NCBI GenBank assembly: GCA_021613375.1
Contig: CM038704.1
Location: 28,886,082-28,950,081, forward strand
Reading direction: 5' to 3'
Source: Megaleporinus macrocephalus
Taxonomy: Eukaryota > Chordata > Actinopteri > Characiformes > Anostomidae
Length of the DNA: 64,000 nt
In this document: positions 25,451-38,413 of the stretch, piece by piece
How positions within the stretch are numbered: the first letter of the stretch is position 1
Layout of the letters: each line of letters begins with the position of its first letter
Translations under genes and position numbers: made by a program
The notes under the pieces: generated by a model
The model's input: only the letters and a program-made list of their open reading frames with translations
The model's database searches: none
Told to the model about the DNA's origin: nothing

Positions 25451-25995
25451 TTATATTTCCTGGTCTTTAATAAAGTGTGGAAGTTATTATTTGCATGTAA
25501 ACCTTTGAATCATATTCAGTACAACATAACACTTAGACTATTTTCCATGATCAGTAATTAACACCCCTTGTTATCCAAGCATTCTTTTCTTCCTTCTTGT
25601 TTATTTGCCAGATTTTGGGCGCTAACTCATCCCGCTGTTGTCAACATAATCAATACAGTTCCAGCTCAGCTCAGCTTGTACACAATTTTCTGCAGCCGGT
25701 TGTCTTTGTTAAATTCTGCATTAAGAATGAATTAGAGTGAAAAAGTTGCATGAGCACCTACTGTACACCGTTTTAAAAGCTCAGTGCAGACCCCTGCGCA
25801 CACATTCAAAGGTTTACATGCATAGTCTGATCACAATCCGGTTTCTGCATTTGTCTGCTTATTAAAATAGTCATGTTAACAGCATACTCTGATTTCTTAG
25901 ATAGGATTCAGGTATAAATCTGATAAGAGAGCTGGATTTTAGCTCAGTTACCAGTGCAGGAAAATAAAAATAGCATTTAACATGGCAACTGTGAA
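25451..25995. other. Spacer between two minisatellites
   Basis: About 550 bp of unique-looking AT-rich DNA without coding signals or recognisable repeats. Confidence 0.6.
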
Positions 25996-27182
25996 GTGAC
26001 CCCCTCTCCTCTATGTGTCTAATCCACAGTCATATCCACCCTCACTCCTCTATATGTCTAATCTACAGTCATACCCACCCTCACTCCTCTATGTGTCTAA
26101 TCTACAGTCATACTGACCCTCATTCATCTGGGTCTAATCCACAGTCATACCCACTCTCACTCCTCTATGTGTCTAATCCACATTCATACTGACCCTCACT
26201 CCTCTATGTATCTAATCCAAAGTCATACTCACCCTCACTCCTCTATATGTCTGATCTAGTCTCACTGACCCTCACCCCTCTATGGGTCTAATCCAAAGTC
26301 ATACTCACCCTCACTCCTCTATGTCTGATCTAGTCATACTGACCATTATTCCTCTAAGTGTCTAATCCACAGACATACTCACCCTCACTCCTCTATGTGG
26401 TTAATCCACAGTCCTACTCACCCTCACTCCTCTATGTGTCTAATCCACATTCATACTGACCCTCACTCCTTTATGTATCTAATCCAAAGTCATACTCACC
26501 CTCACTCCTCTATATGTCTGATCTAGTCATACTGACCATTATTCCTCTAAGTGTCTAATCCACAGACATACTCACCCTCACTCCTCTATGTGGCTAATCC
26601 ACAGTCCTACTCACCCTCACTCCTCTATGTGTCTAATCCACATTCATACTGACCCTCACTCCTCTATGTATATAATCCAAAGTCATACTCACCCTCACTC
26701 CCCTATATGTCTGATCTAGTCATACTGACCATTATTCCTCTAAGTGTCTAATCCACAGTCATGCTCACCCTCTGTCCTTTATGTGTCTAATCCAGTCTCA
26801 CTCACCCTCACTCATCTATGTGTCTAATCTAGTCTTACTCACCCTTATTCCTCTATGTGTCTAATCTACAGTCATACTGACCCTCACTTGTCTATGTGTC
26901 TAATCTACAGTCATAACCACCCTCACTCCTCTATGGGTCTAATCAACAATCATACTCCCCCTCGCTCCTCTATGTGTCTAATACACAGTCATACGGACCC
27001 TCACTCCTCTATGTGTCTAAATCACAGTCATAACCACCCTCACCCCTCTATGGGTCTAATCCACAGTCATACTGACCCTCACTTGTCTATGTGTCTAATC
27101 CACAGTCATACTCGCCCTCATTCCTCTATGTGTCAAACACACAGTCATACTGATACTGATCCTCACTCCTCTATGTGTCTTT
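25996..27182. repeat. 39-bp minisatellite with higher-order structure
   Basis: About 30 tandem units resembling CTCCTCTATGTGTCTAATCC followed by ACAGTCATACTCACCCTCA. A block of five units with its own variants (CACATTCATACTGACC, then CCAAAGTCATACTC, GATCTAGTCATACTG, CACAGACATACTC, CACAGTCCTACTC) recurs with a 193-bp period around 26448 and 26641, with an earlier version at 26181. It ends in a T-rich run near 27182. The 117-codon periodic frame across it is an artefact. Confidence 0.93.
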
Positions 27183-28063
27183 TTTCCTTCCTTATATTTC
27201 TCCCATAGACTTTCATTCATTTTCAACAACCGCTTGCCGACTCCCCAACAACCACCCAGTAAACAAAGTCAATTATGCCATCCTCCTAGCAACAACTTGT
27301 CAATCACCATAGTAACCATGTAATATACGATAGTAACTGCCATAGTCTTAGCAACCATTTTTAAATTGCTTAAGATGTGCTATTACCTGTCAATTAATGA
27401 CTTAGTAACATTCTCATTATGATGATTTACTAAATGGCTATATATTTTGTTACAGTGGTGCTGGATTCCATAGGAACTGAACCAACAGGCGGTTCAAATG
27501 GGCCTTTCAGACAACTAAGCCATTTTAACTTTAGCAAAAACATGGTCAAATTGCAGGCCAGTATGTAAGAAAAAAGGTTTATTAACTATATGAATTGGTA
27601 GTTCTTGTCATAAAAATTTTACACATCAATCTAACAGTGTAGAGTAAAATACAAATAAACATAGCCCTGTTCACTAGATTTTTGTATAAGCCCTGTTTGT
27701 CCCGTGCCTGGAAAAGAAATATTTTCTTCAAGCTTTTTTAAATACCAGTTAGTATTTTTGTTCATATTTACTCTCATTTACATGAAATGTAATGCTTAAA
27801 TTATATCAGAAGTTTAGGTGTCATCATATTTGAGGTTATATTTAGTAAAAGATGATAGAGTTAGTCAGGAAAAATGAGACAAGACCTCAAGTTAGTACTA
27901 CTGTTTTCTCTGTTCTTGGAAGAACAATTCTATCAATCACTTGTATTCTAGCAGATTCTCTCTAATACAACCAAAACAGGGTTCTAGGTGGAACTGGGGT
28001 GTAACTTGTGCTAGGGTCAGCAGGTCCAGGGAGAACAACAACTTCTTGCCATGATCGGCTCCT
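27183..28063 (-). other. Downstream region of klhl30 (3' UTR and beyond)
   Basis: Immediately downstream of the klhl30 stop codon. An AATAAA polyadenylation-type hexamer on the minus strand lies at 27583-27578, giving a possible 3' UTR of roughly 500 bases. Around 27270-27360 are degenerate short repeats of the TAGCAAC/AGTAAC type. No other gene is seen. Confidence 0.4.
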
Positions 28064-28309
28064 TCATGTCTCCTCTGGGAACAGTTCAGGCCAATGGGCA
28101 GTGTCGAGGAAGATGGTGCAGCAGCCGCTGTAGTACCACAGTCTGGGCAGAAAGCACTCCACCCTCCACAAGTTGGATGCTCGCTTATACACCTCTACTT
28201 CCACACTGTAATCACCCTCCATTCCTTTCCAGTGCCCCCCTGTCACATACAGCTGCCCTCCCAGGACCACCAAACCTCCGTTCTCATGAAGCTTATGCAG
28301 GAACTGGAT
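28064..28309 (-). CDS. klhl30: klhl30 last coding exon
   Basis: 246 bp from TTTTTGCTTAG| to TGA at 28066-28064. It encodes [40 protein letters not shown] and the closing strand [20 protein letters not shown], ending PEET. The C-terminus matches the family in length. Confidence 0.93.
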   Translation of the reverse strand: MQFLHKLHENGGLVVLGGQLYVTGGHWKGMEGDYSVEVEVYKRASNLWRVECFLPRLWYYSGCCTIFLDTAHWPELFPEET

Positions 28310-31300
28310 CTAAGCAAAAAGAATACATTAGACTTTCATTGTATTCTGAAAAAGATCCAAACATATTAATTCATTGTTTAGCATTGAGGGAGAAAATGCA
28401 GAATATTTAATAAAAACACAAAACCAACACTCTGTAAATATGCCAATACTTTTTTTTCACCGTTTTGTGCAAGCTACTACGTAAAAGCCACTGACATTTT
28501 CTTCACAGACACTAACATTCACACATGCAACTACCCAAACACACCTTAGCTGTCTTTCTCATTACCATCTAAAACAGCTAAAGCAGATATCTCTAGATCA
28601 GATATAAAGAGATAAAACTAGTGGTAGGGGGAAATCGAGCTACACTCTTGCTTCAGATGATAAACATTCGAAGGTCTGTCAGTCCATCCTTTTATGGTGA
28701 GAAGAAAACCCAATACTATGAATCTTAAAGAATATGTTTATTTCCAGGAGCTGTTACAGAAAAGAGAACACACAGCAGAGCACGCCTGAATTAGTTTAGT
28801 TATTTTCCTCAGTAGAAGTCATTTAGTTTTAGTTTGACTTTTATTTTGATTGGCAGGCCATGTGCTGAGGTAAACAATGAGCAACTAGCAGTGAACAGAG
28901 ACTGTGTCCAAAATCGTCTACGAAGTCAGTAGGTACTACATTGGAGCCACTACGTGCTGATCGAGCAGTGGAGTAGTAGGCAGTTTCAGGACGCAAGTGT
29001 TTAGAATCCACACAACCTCAAACACACTACGTCTTATCAACATCCTTTGATGGAAAACGTCAGACCACCACTACAAAAGTCCCCCACTTACACTTCCTTT
29101 TAGATACTTTTTGTGGCACTGAACAGCATTTTTGTCTAAATTTATAATCAGATAGTTTGAGCTGTAGCTAAGAGAAGAAGAACCAGGAAGAATTTAATAT
29201 TCATTACCTCAGAAGAACACATAAGTTGTGCTACCTTCTGTAGCAGCAGTTCACTAGCAGTAGCTACATATACATAACCAGCGGACCACTTTTCGTCGTT
29301 TTTTTTCTCTGCTTTGAACTAATCAGCGGTTCCAGTTGAATCATGGGATAGCACAATGTGCTGCAGTCACATACTTAAAAATGTCTCCTGATTCAGTAGG
29401 TCATTCGGGTAGTGTTTACATACTGGTTGTCGCTGGTTGAGTAGTATGGAACTAGGCAATTTCAGATGCAGCCAGAGGAGCCCAGCCAGTTAGCAGTGGG
29501 AGCCAAGTGCTAGCCAGAGCCTGAGTTACAGACCAGATCTATGCTTTTTCAGGTGATCTGACAAGTTGTGGTACTACATGAGTATCTTAATTCCTATTCT
29601 CTGCAAGGGGCAAAGGTCTTAACTGTCTGTCTATCATTTTTAAAAGTTTGTAAAAGTTTGATTCCCTGCTTGAATAACTGGTACATTGCTGCTGCATTAT
29701 TAGGCACTTTATTGTAAACACAAGCCTGCAAGCAACATTTTATTTGGACTTCAACAAGCCTGCACTGCATGTTATCACCTACAGCATAGGAGCAGGCAGA
29801 GAGGAATCATGCAGATAATGTTAAAACGAGCGAGAAAGTAAACACACAATTAGTGATGACCAGATCATTTGCCATCTGGTCAATGCATCAATAAATTCAC
29901 CGGACTGTCACATTACTAAATGGGTAAGATTTAATGAACTGATGAGTTTGAATTTGTATTTTTAAAACAACTACAATTAATACAAAATCAATTTTAATTA
30001 TTTGCATTATAAGAAGGAAAAGGAAAAACAACCGAGACTAAATTCTGGAGGTGAGGATTAAAAGCATTGCTATGATAAAGCCAAAGTACTTACTCTTTTA
30101 TATTTAATTGTTGAGGTTTCTGTGTAGTTTTCTGTTTTGTATGTGTGTTTTGTGTTGTATTAAATACATAAATGTGTGCACAGTACAAATACCTAAAACT
30201 TACTTTCTGCCATATATTAGCATCAGGGTCATAGAGGTACACTTTCTTGGTGTTGTCTGCTATCAGGTAAATGACCCCATCCATAGAAACAGACCGAGGA
30301 GAGGAAAGGTACTTTGGGATGAAAGGAGAGCAGATTATACTCCATCCATCTGTAAATAAACAAATAAGCAACAAAAGAAAGAAAAAAAGAAAGGAAAGAA
30401 AAAAAGAGGTCATTAAAAAATTCAAACATAAGACTACGTACAACACTTCAAATAGTTTCCAACAGTGATATTGTGAATATCCATGTCTAGTAGACCAGCC
30501 TAGAGTTTAAATAGTGTAGGTCAGTCCCATAAAAATAATATCTATTTTATTAACGCAATTATCAGCGAGATAAAGTAAACTAAAAGATAAAGCTGAGCTG
30601 ATGATGAATGTATTTTTTTTGTGTAGAAATGATGTTCACATTTAATTTAAATATATTAAATGCACAGTTTTTGTTAGGCTTACCATTTTGAGGTTTTGTC
30701 TTTTGTCTTGTCTCTCAGGAGATGAGAGTATGCTGAATGCATGACCATAATTTAATTACAGTTACAGAAGGTTGTATGGGGTTATATGCCTTGTTCATTA
30801 CTTTTTAAGCTGTATTACAAATGTTCCCTACGTGATAGGTAAGTCTAATATGACAGGGGCTGATCCTTGAGCAGCTAGTCATCTGGTTGCAATCACTATA
30901 ATAACAAACCACAGACAGTTCATGATCCTTGGTGACTCCCACCTATGACAGGGTTGTAGCACTGCAGGGTCAGGGCATTATATTTGACAGCGCAGGAGCC
31001 GATGACATACAGCTTCCCCAGACATGCGGTGGCCGTGAAGTTTGTTACATATTTCAGTGCAGGGGCAGTGAGTGCCCAGCTATCACTATACGGGTCGTAA
31101 TGTTCTATTTCTACCACATCCATCGTAGTGCCTAGGAGGAAAAAGACAACACTATCAGACCCTCAAGGAGAATCACATGGGTGAAAGCAATTGCTAAAAG
31201 ACTTTAAAAAGCTTTGTTGTTATAACCTGAAAAAGTCACCTATCATTTCTAATAGTACATTAACAAACAGTAATCTGTGCCTTCAATTACATTATATTAC

Positions 31301-34300
31301 TTTTCATTATATCACTATATTATTAGATGTATTTCTTATATAAAACATATATTTTTATATTAAAAATCACAGGGTTTGTACCCTGTTTGTACCTATACCC
31401 TTCATTATTTTGCATTTTATTTTTCCCACCAGAGTTCAGTCACATTTGTTTGGGTTTATGCAGCAAAAGAGTCATGATTAATTTTTACATGACCATTTAT
31501 CCTTCAGAATTATTCAGCGTGCCTTTATAACTGCCCTGATTGGTTGCCGTGCATTGTGTGGATAGCAAGCCGAAATGTATAGCAAGCTGTTGCTACAATT
31601 GCTGCTTTGATGTTAGCATCACAACCATTAGCAACTGGACAAAACAATACTGACCCATTTGTTCTGTAAAACAGGAAAAATAAGTTAATGTTAGCCACCT
31701 GTCCAGCAGAAACACCTCCTAATCCCTTCTCATGCCTTTCGGCTGTTCATAAAGTCAGCTTTGTTTTCGCCAACTCTTGTTCAGCTTTTCCAGTTCCACC
31801 TTAAATGGTGCAGTAGTAAACAGGATTCTAACTTAATCCTCTCAGAAAACATCTAACTCATATAAACACAGCCCTTCACCCTTGCCTGATGTAAGAACTT
31901 CTTTCTCAATCGTTGTTCTTCAGATGTTCTTCGCATTTGTAGTACACTACCAGCCAAACGTTTTAGTACACTACCAGCCAAACGTTTTAGTGCACTACCA
32001 GCCAAACGTTTTAGATACACTACCAGTCTAACGTTTTAGTAAACTACCAGCCAAACGTTTTAGTACACTACCAGCCAAACGTTTTAGTACACTACCAGCC
32101 AAACGTTTTAGTACACTACCAGTCAGGCGTATTAGTACACTACCAGTTAAATGTTTTAGTACACTACCAGCCAAACGTTTTAGATCACTACCAGCCAAAC
32201 GTTTTTGGTACACTACCAGTCAAACGTTTTAGTACACTACCAACCAAACGTTTTAGTACACTACCAGTCAAACGTTTTAGATCACTACCAGCCAAACGTT
32301 TTAGTACACTACCAGTCAAACGTTTTAGTACACTACCCGTCAAACATTTTAGATCACTACCAGTCAAACGTTTTAGTACACTACCAGTCAAACTTTTAGA
32401 TCACTACCAGTCAAACGTTTTAGATCGCTACCAGTCAAACGTTTTAGATCACTACCAGTCAAACGTTCTAGATCCCTACCGGTCAAACGTTTTAGATCAC
32501 TACCAGCCAAACGTTTAGTACACTATCAGTCAAACGTTTTAGTACACTACCAGTCAAACGTTTTAGATCACTACCAGCCAAACGTTTAGTACACTACCAG
32601 TCAAACGTTTTAGTACACTACCAGTCAAACATTTTAGTACACTACCAGCCAAACTTTTTAGATACACTACCAGTCAAATGTTTTAGATCACTATCAGCCA
32701 AATGTTTTAGTACACTACCAGCCAAACGTTTTACTACAAAACAAATGTTCTAATGTTCTTCAAAAGTGATCTAAAACAAATGTTTTAGATCACTACCGGT
32801 CAAACGTTTTAGATCACTACCAGCCAAACGTTTTAGTACACTACCAGTCAAACGTTTTAGATCACTACCAGTCAAACTTTTAGATCGCTACCAACCAAAC
32901 GTTTTAGTACACTACCAGTCAAGCGTTTTAGATCGCTACTAGTCAAACGTTTTAGATCACTACCAGTCAAACGTTTTAGATCCCTACTAGTCAAACGTTT
33001 AGTACACTACCAGTCAAACGTTTTAGTACACTACCAGCCAAACTTTTTAGATACACTACCAGTCAAACGTTTTAGATCACTATCAGCCAAATGTTTTAGT
33101 ACACTACCAGCCAAACGTTTTAGTACACTACCAGCCAAACGTTTTACTACACTACCAGTCAAACGTTTTACATCACTACCAGCCAAATGTTTTAGTACAC
33201 TACCAGTCAAACGTTTCAGTACACTACCAGTCAAACGTTTTAGTACACTACCAGCCAAACGTTTTAGTACACTACCAGTCAAACGTTTTACATCACTACC
33301 AGTCAAACATTTTAGTACACTACCAGCCAAATGTTTTAGATCACAATCAGCCAAATGTTTTAGTACACTACCAGTCAAACTTTTTAGATCACTACCAGAA
33401 AACGTTTTAGTACACTACCACCCAAACGTTTTAGTGCACTACCACCCAAACGTTTTAGTACACTACCAGTCAAACGTTTTAGATCACTACCAGTCAAACG
33501 TTTTAGATCACTACCGGCCAAACGTTCGAGTACACTACCAGTCAAACGTTTTAGATCACTACCAGAAAACGTTTTAGTAAACTACCACCCAAACGTTATA
33601 GTACACTACCAGCCAAACGTTTTAGTACACTACCAGCCAAACGTTTTAGATCACTACCACCCAAACGTTTTAGTACACTACCAGCCAAACGTTTTAGTAC
33701 ATTACCAGCCAAACGTTTTAGTACACAACCAGTCAAACGTTTTAGTACACAACCAGTCAAACGTTTTAGTACACTACCAGTCAAACGTTTTAGATCACTA
33801 CCAGTCAAACGTTTTAGTACACTACCAGTCAAACGTTTTAGATACACTACCAGTCAAACGTTTTACTACACTACCAGTCAAACGTTTTAGTACACTACCA
33901 GTCAAACGTTTTAGTGCACTACCAGCCAAACGCTTTAGATCACTACCAGCCAAACGTTTTACTACACTACCAGTCAAACGTTTTAGTACACTACCAGTCA
34001 AACATTTTAGTGCACTACCAGCCAAACGTTTTAGTACACTACCAGCCAAACGTTACAGTACACTACCAGTCAAACATTTTAGATCACTACCAGTCAAACG
34101 TTTTAGTACATTACCAGCCAAAAGGTTTTAGTACACTACCAGTTAAATGTTTTAGTACACTACCAGAAAACCTTTTAGTACACTACCACCCAAACGTTAT
34201 AGTACACTACCAGCCAAACGTTTTAGTACACTACCAGTCAAACGTTTTAGAAAAGTTCTAAAACTTTTCGAGTGGTACTATAATTGGTACACTCTGCTTT

Positions 34301-37300
34301 CATGTGTGAATGGGCAGGGCTAAAGTGTTGGAAGACAAACAGGCTGATATAAACTACTGCATATTGCTTCTTTAGGCACCAAAGCTTATTGTTTAATACC
34401 ATTTACGGCAACAATGTGTTTTTTAAGTAAAAACATAATATATCATTAGAAAAATTCAAACAAACTAATAAATTTTAAAAAGTTAAAGAAAAAAGCTAAA
34501 AAAAGTTAAAGAAAAGCACTACTTGTTGCATTTATATTTTTTGTACTGTTTTAATTTTGGTGTTTCTTTCATTTTATCACATTAAAATATATGCAGTCAT
34601 AAAAGTGCAATGAATTTAATTTAATTAGCTCAATTTTCTTTTAGTTGGCAAACTTTTGAAAAATAATGCGAAAATTATGGACACATTTGACCTTGGTATA
34701 TTAAACCTGGTAATTTGGTAATTTGTTTGCAGATTAAGAGGGCAAATAAGGGGCAGATTCTTCAGAGAAATCAGCAAATCTCCCTATACTGTCTGCAGGC
34801 ACTACACTCAATTATCTTTATTTATTTTCTTACCACCGATGACGTAAATCTCTCCATTTAGAGCTGCTGAGGAGTGGTTAGTCCTGGGCCGCAGCATTGG
34901 AGCTACTGTAACCCACTTCCCTTCACGAGTGATAAACTTCCAGGTTTCTGTGGTTGACCAGGTGTTGGACTGGGAACCTCGTGAACCTCCTGAAAAAAAA
35001 AGAAATAAAATGCATTCAGAAAAGATCATGCTTTTTTCCTGTCTGCACTGGATCTCTCATGCTGGCTTTGTATTAGAAAAATATTAATGGGTAAGAATGG
35101 CTCTTTAATAAAATCCCAGAAGAGCAGCAGTACAAAAGGTCTCCTATGAAAACAGGGTAACATAAGAGTGGGACAGGCCGATGTGTTGGAAGAGACTTCA
35201 ATATTTCTCGCCAAGTCTTTGAAAAGCTAGTGTTCCATTAGCAAGTGTGTGTAGTAGCCCTCACTTCTTAAAGTGGTTCCAGTTCTTATACGAATCTCAG
35301 GGGGATTTTCTGTGCAGCAGCAGAGTTTTCTTCTTCATTCTTTCCAAATCCTCTGTAGATATGATGTTCCATTCATGTAATATAGCTTTCAAATATGGGC
35401 AGGGAAACCATAAATCTGCCTGATCCTCACTCCAAAAGCCCCAGTTACCATAAATACCCTCAAAACCCTGGACTTGACGCTGGGTTTGTTTCTGTTTTCA
35501 TGTTAAAAATAGAATCCGTTCAATGTTTCTTCTAAGTCTCTTTCTTGCTCTGTTTCTGAAACACATGGTAGTTCAGTTTTCACCCAAGACTTATTATTAA
35601 TCAGTGATCAGTCTTAAAGGTGCCACAGAGTGTAATTATTGAGTTGTTGGCTCATTATGAAACTTCCAAAAATGTAACGTTCAAATAGAAGATACGTGAC
35701 CCTGGTCAGCGTGAAAAATGCCCTGGTGCAGTTTTACATGCCAATTTACACCCTATGATTTGGCCCTAGAATAAAATGAGCTGTTTCTATTTTTTTATCA
35801 TCATACTAGCTATTCTAACATTAGCTACTTGGAGCTTGCTAGGAGTTAATATTACCTATACAAGAGGTCATTAATAGGCGGACCGCAGTCCAGGTCGGAC
35901 CCAGACGTTGTCCAATGCGGACCCAAGCAGATAAACTATTAAAAGCGATTTAATTTTTAAGGTGTTTAAGCGTTAAAATTATTTTAAGCGGCGGAGCTTT
36001 TCTTGTCTTTGCGGTATACGGGCTTTGCAGCGCAGTAAACTCACAGGCCAATCGAGTGCATTGTAATATCACCAAAGTCTCTCCCCAGCCAATCAGATCT
36101 GTGCAGATTCAGGAGTGCAGCGCGCACACAGGCGAGGTACGAAGCAAGAAGCAGCAGTTAGAAAATAAAGCAGTTTGGAGAAAGAATAACATGCTCTAAA
36201 AAAGTAACGCTGACGGCGAAACCCGACTGTTTTAACCAGGAATGGAGAGACTTATGTCTATTCTTCCAACAGGTGGCTCCGAACCAACAGGTCAAGCTGT
36301 GAAACTCAGTTATTTCTATAAATAAACCTTTTAAGATAGACTTCTTTTCAAAGCATTCTATTTTTTATGTAGCCCTTGTTTTTACTTCAAATGAGGAAAA
36401 AAACATTTTTTAGCAGTTTTATAAATAATTTATTCAGTTCAGCATTTAAACATAAATATACTGAAATTATTTGTTTCTTTTGTTTTATTCTTTAGTATGT
36501 TTAATAAAAAGACTTTGCGAATGTATTCGCCTCCATCGTCTCATCTACAAACATGACAACTAGCTGCTACCTTTGACCATGACATCAACACAAAGTAAAA
36601 GTTGTCACCCACTATAAAACTTTAAGTTTAAGATGATCTGACTGCAACCATTAAAAATAAGTTATACAGTCACAGCATGGCTGCTGCTTACAGGTTGTGA
36701 TTTGTATTATGATGGAATAAATGTGAAACTGCTCCTTATTTTAATCAAATGCTGTGCACGCTTCAATGGTTTTTAAGCAATGGTTAAAAAATGTCCAAAG
36801 TGAGATGTGCAGAGCAAACTATATACATGGTAGCATGCTTCCTATTCGCCAGTTTATTTTCGTAAACTTTCTGTTTAACCTTAAATGCTGACACTGTAAC
36901 ATTTAAAACATAAGTTAAATTTAACCAACTAAAAATACAATTCTAAAATTCTAATGACTATGGCAAACTTTACTTCCTATTATACATGATTTCAGTAATG
37001 ACATTTTAAACATTTAAAGTAAGTATTAAATACTGACTAGTAAAAAATTATGCACAAGCATTCGTCCATCGGATTTGATGCAGGAAAAAAAGGGCTGTTT
37101 TAAATATAGTGTCAGTTCAACTTTTCAGTCTGAAATCTGTTTTAATCCAGATTAGTTTCTGCATAAATTACCATCAGAGTGGTTCTGGCAAGGGCGTGGA
37201 ATTAGCATGGACAGAAGTGACGTGTCCCCATCAGTATCCAGTGATTATTGAGTTGCCCATACCAATAGTTTGATCCCCTCCAAAAACAAACCCCGACCTG

Positions 37301-38327
37301 TCAACGTCTCATTAATCTAGAGGTGCAGAAAGGGTTAAAGCATGTTCTCTACTCGATTCCTACCTCTCCGTAACACACATGGCTGGTGTGATTGGCTGTG
37401 CCTTTCGCTGCTGTCAAGTGAGGCTCTGTAGTTACTTTTAGTGATTATCAGCTCCAAAACTGGAAAGAGAACTTTCCAGTCATAAGCGAGACTCAATGTG
37501 CAAGACCCAGGTGCAACTTGAGTGACACATGGGTGTGAACAGCGAGTGAGGATGGCAGCAAAAAAGAAGAGGGTGGAGATTTGCTAATGAACTGAATCCA
37601 TCATAATAACGTTAATGGCAATGCTAGGCTTTGGCGTACAGCATACAGCAGGTTAACATCGTCTGTAGTTATGAACAACATGGTCTGGAAATTAACTGCA
37701 CAACAAACTAGCAACTGTCAGTTCTCTTACTGTCTCCCAGAGCAGCATGTCTAACTTCAGTTGAAACTCTCTATGCCAGAGAAAACTGCAGCCTTGTGCA
37801 AGGATATTAATAGCCTACATAGGCTGTTAGGTCGACATGTCTAACATAAGAATTTTGGTGACACACAATAACTTTTCATTCTAATGGGACTGATGTGTTC
37901 ATTTTTTTTAGAGATAAAGTATCATGAGGAAGTTATGTGCTTTCGCAAGTATTCCACTTTGCAGTGCAGGTGGCACAAATTGTTTTAAAAATGCACGCAC
38001 TGTGTAAACATTAATGATGATTCAAGAACTGCACAGAAAGACTGAAGTAGCTATCCAGTTTTTACGTCCTATTTTGACAGGTGACAGAAGCTGCACTATG
38101 GCTGTGTTTACTGGTTTAAGACTGGCTGAAACGAGCTGAAACAAGACATTAAGAAAGATTATTGAGGGATTGTTATCTTGGTTTTGGCACAACAGTACCA
38201 GGTTATGCAGTGCTCCATGTATTAACCCTGATGTATGAGACCTGTTTCGTTTGCACTATGGCTGAAGTAAAGATTCATAGGTCCCCACCAATGTCAAGAG
38301 CAAATCTATGCCTTTGGGTTCTGGCAT

Positions 38328-38413
<86 letters not shown>

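Larger units (their letters stand above)
28310..30203 (-). other. klhl30: klhl30 intron with a MITE and a dispersed repeat
   Basis: 1.9 kb intron before the last exon. It contains a MITE-like element (28901-29474) and part of a dispersed repeat (29540-29945); otherwise non-coding. Confidence 0.7.
31132..34833 (-). other. klhl30: klhl30 intron carrying the 24-bp minisatellite
   Basis: A 3.7-kb intron between kelch exons 5 and 6. About 2.3 kb of it is the tandem array at 31940-34255. The remaining AT-rich flanks show nothing further. Confidence 0.85.

Noticed and set aside
24423..25508. Periodic 66-89 codon frames
   Set aside because: By-products of the 84-bp minisatellite (28 codons per unit).
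26855..27208. 117-codon Ser/His-rich frame
   Set aside because: By-product of the 39-bp minisatellite (13 codons per unit).
28051..28410. Plus-strand 119-codon frame
   Set aside because: Antisense to the last klhl30 exon, which has clear kelch homology.
31940..34255. CRISPR-like array
   Set aside because: Units are contiguous with no unique spacers, and the DNA is vertebrate.
32028..34261. Octapeptide-repeat open frames ([12 protein letters not shown] and [12 protein letters not shown]) on both strands
   Set aside because: They follow from a 24-bp tandem array; both strands are open, unit variants shift at random, and the array lies in a klhl30 intron.
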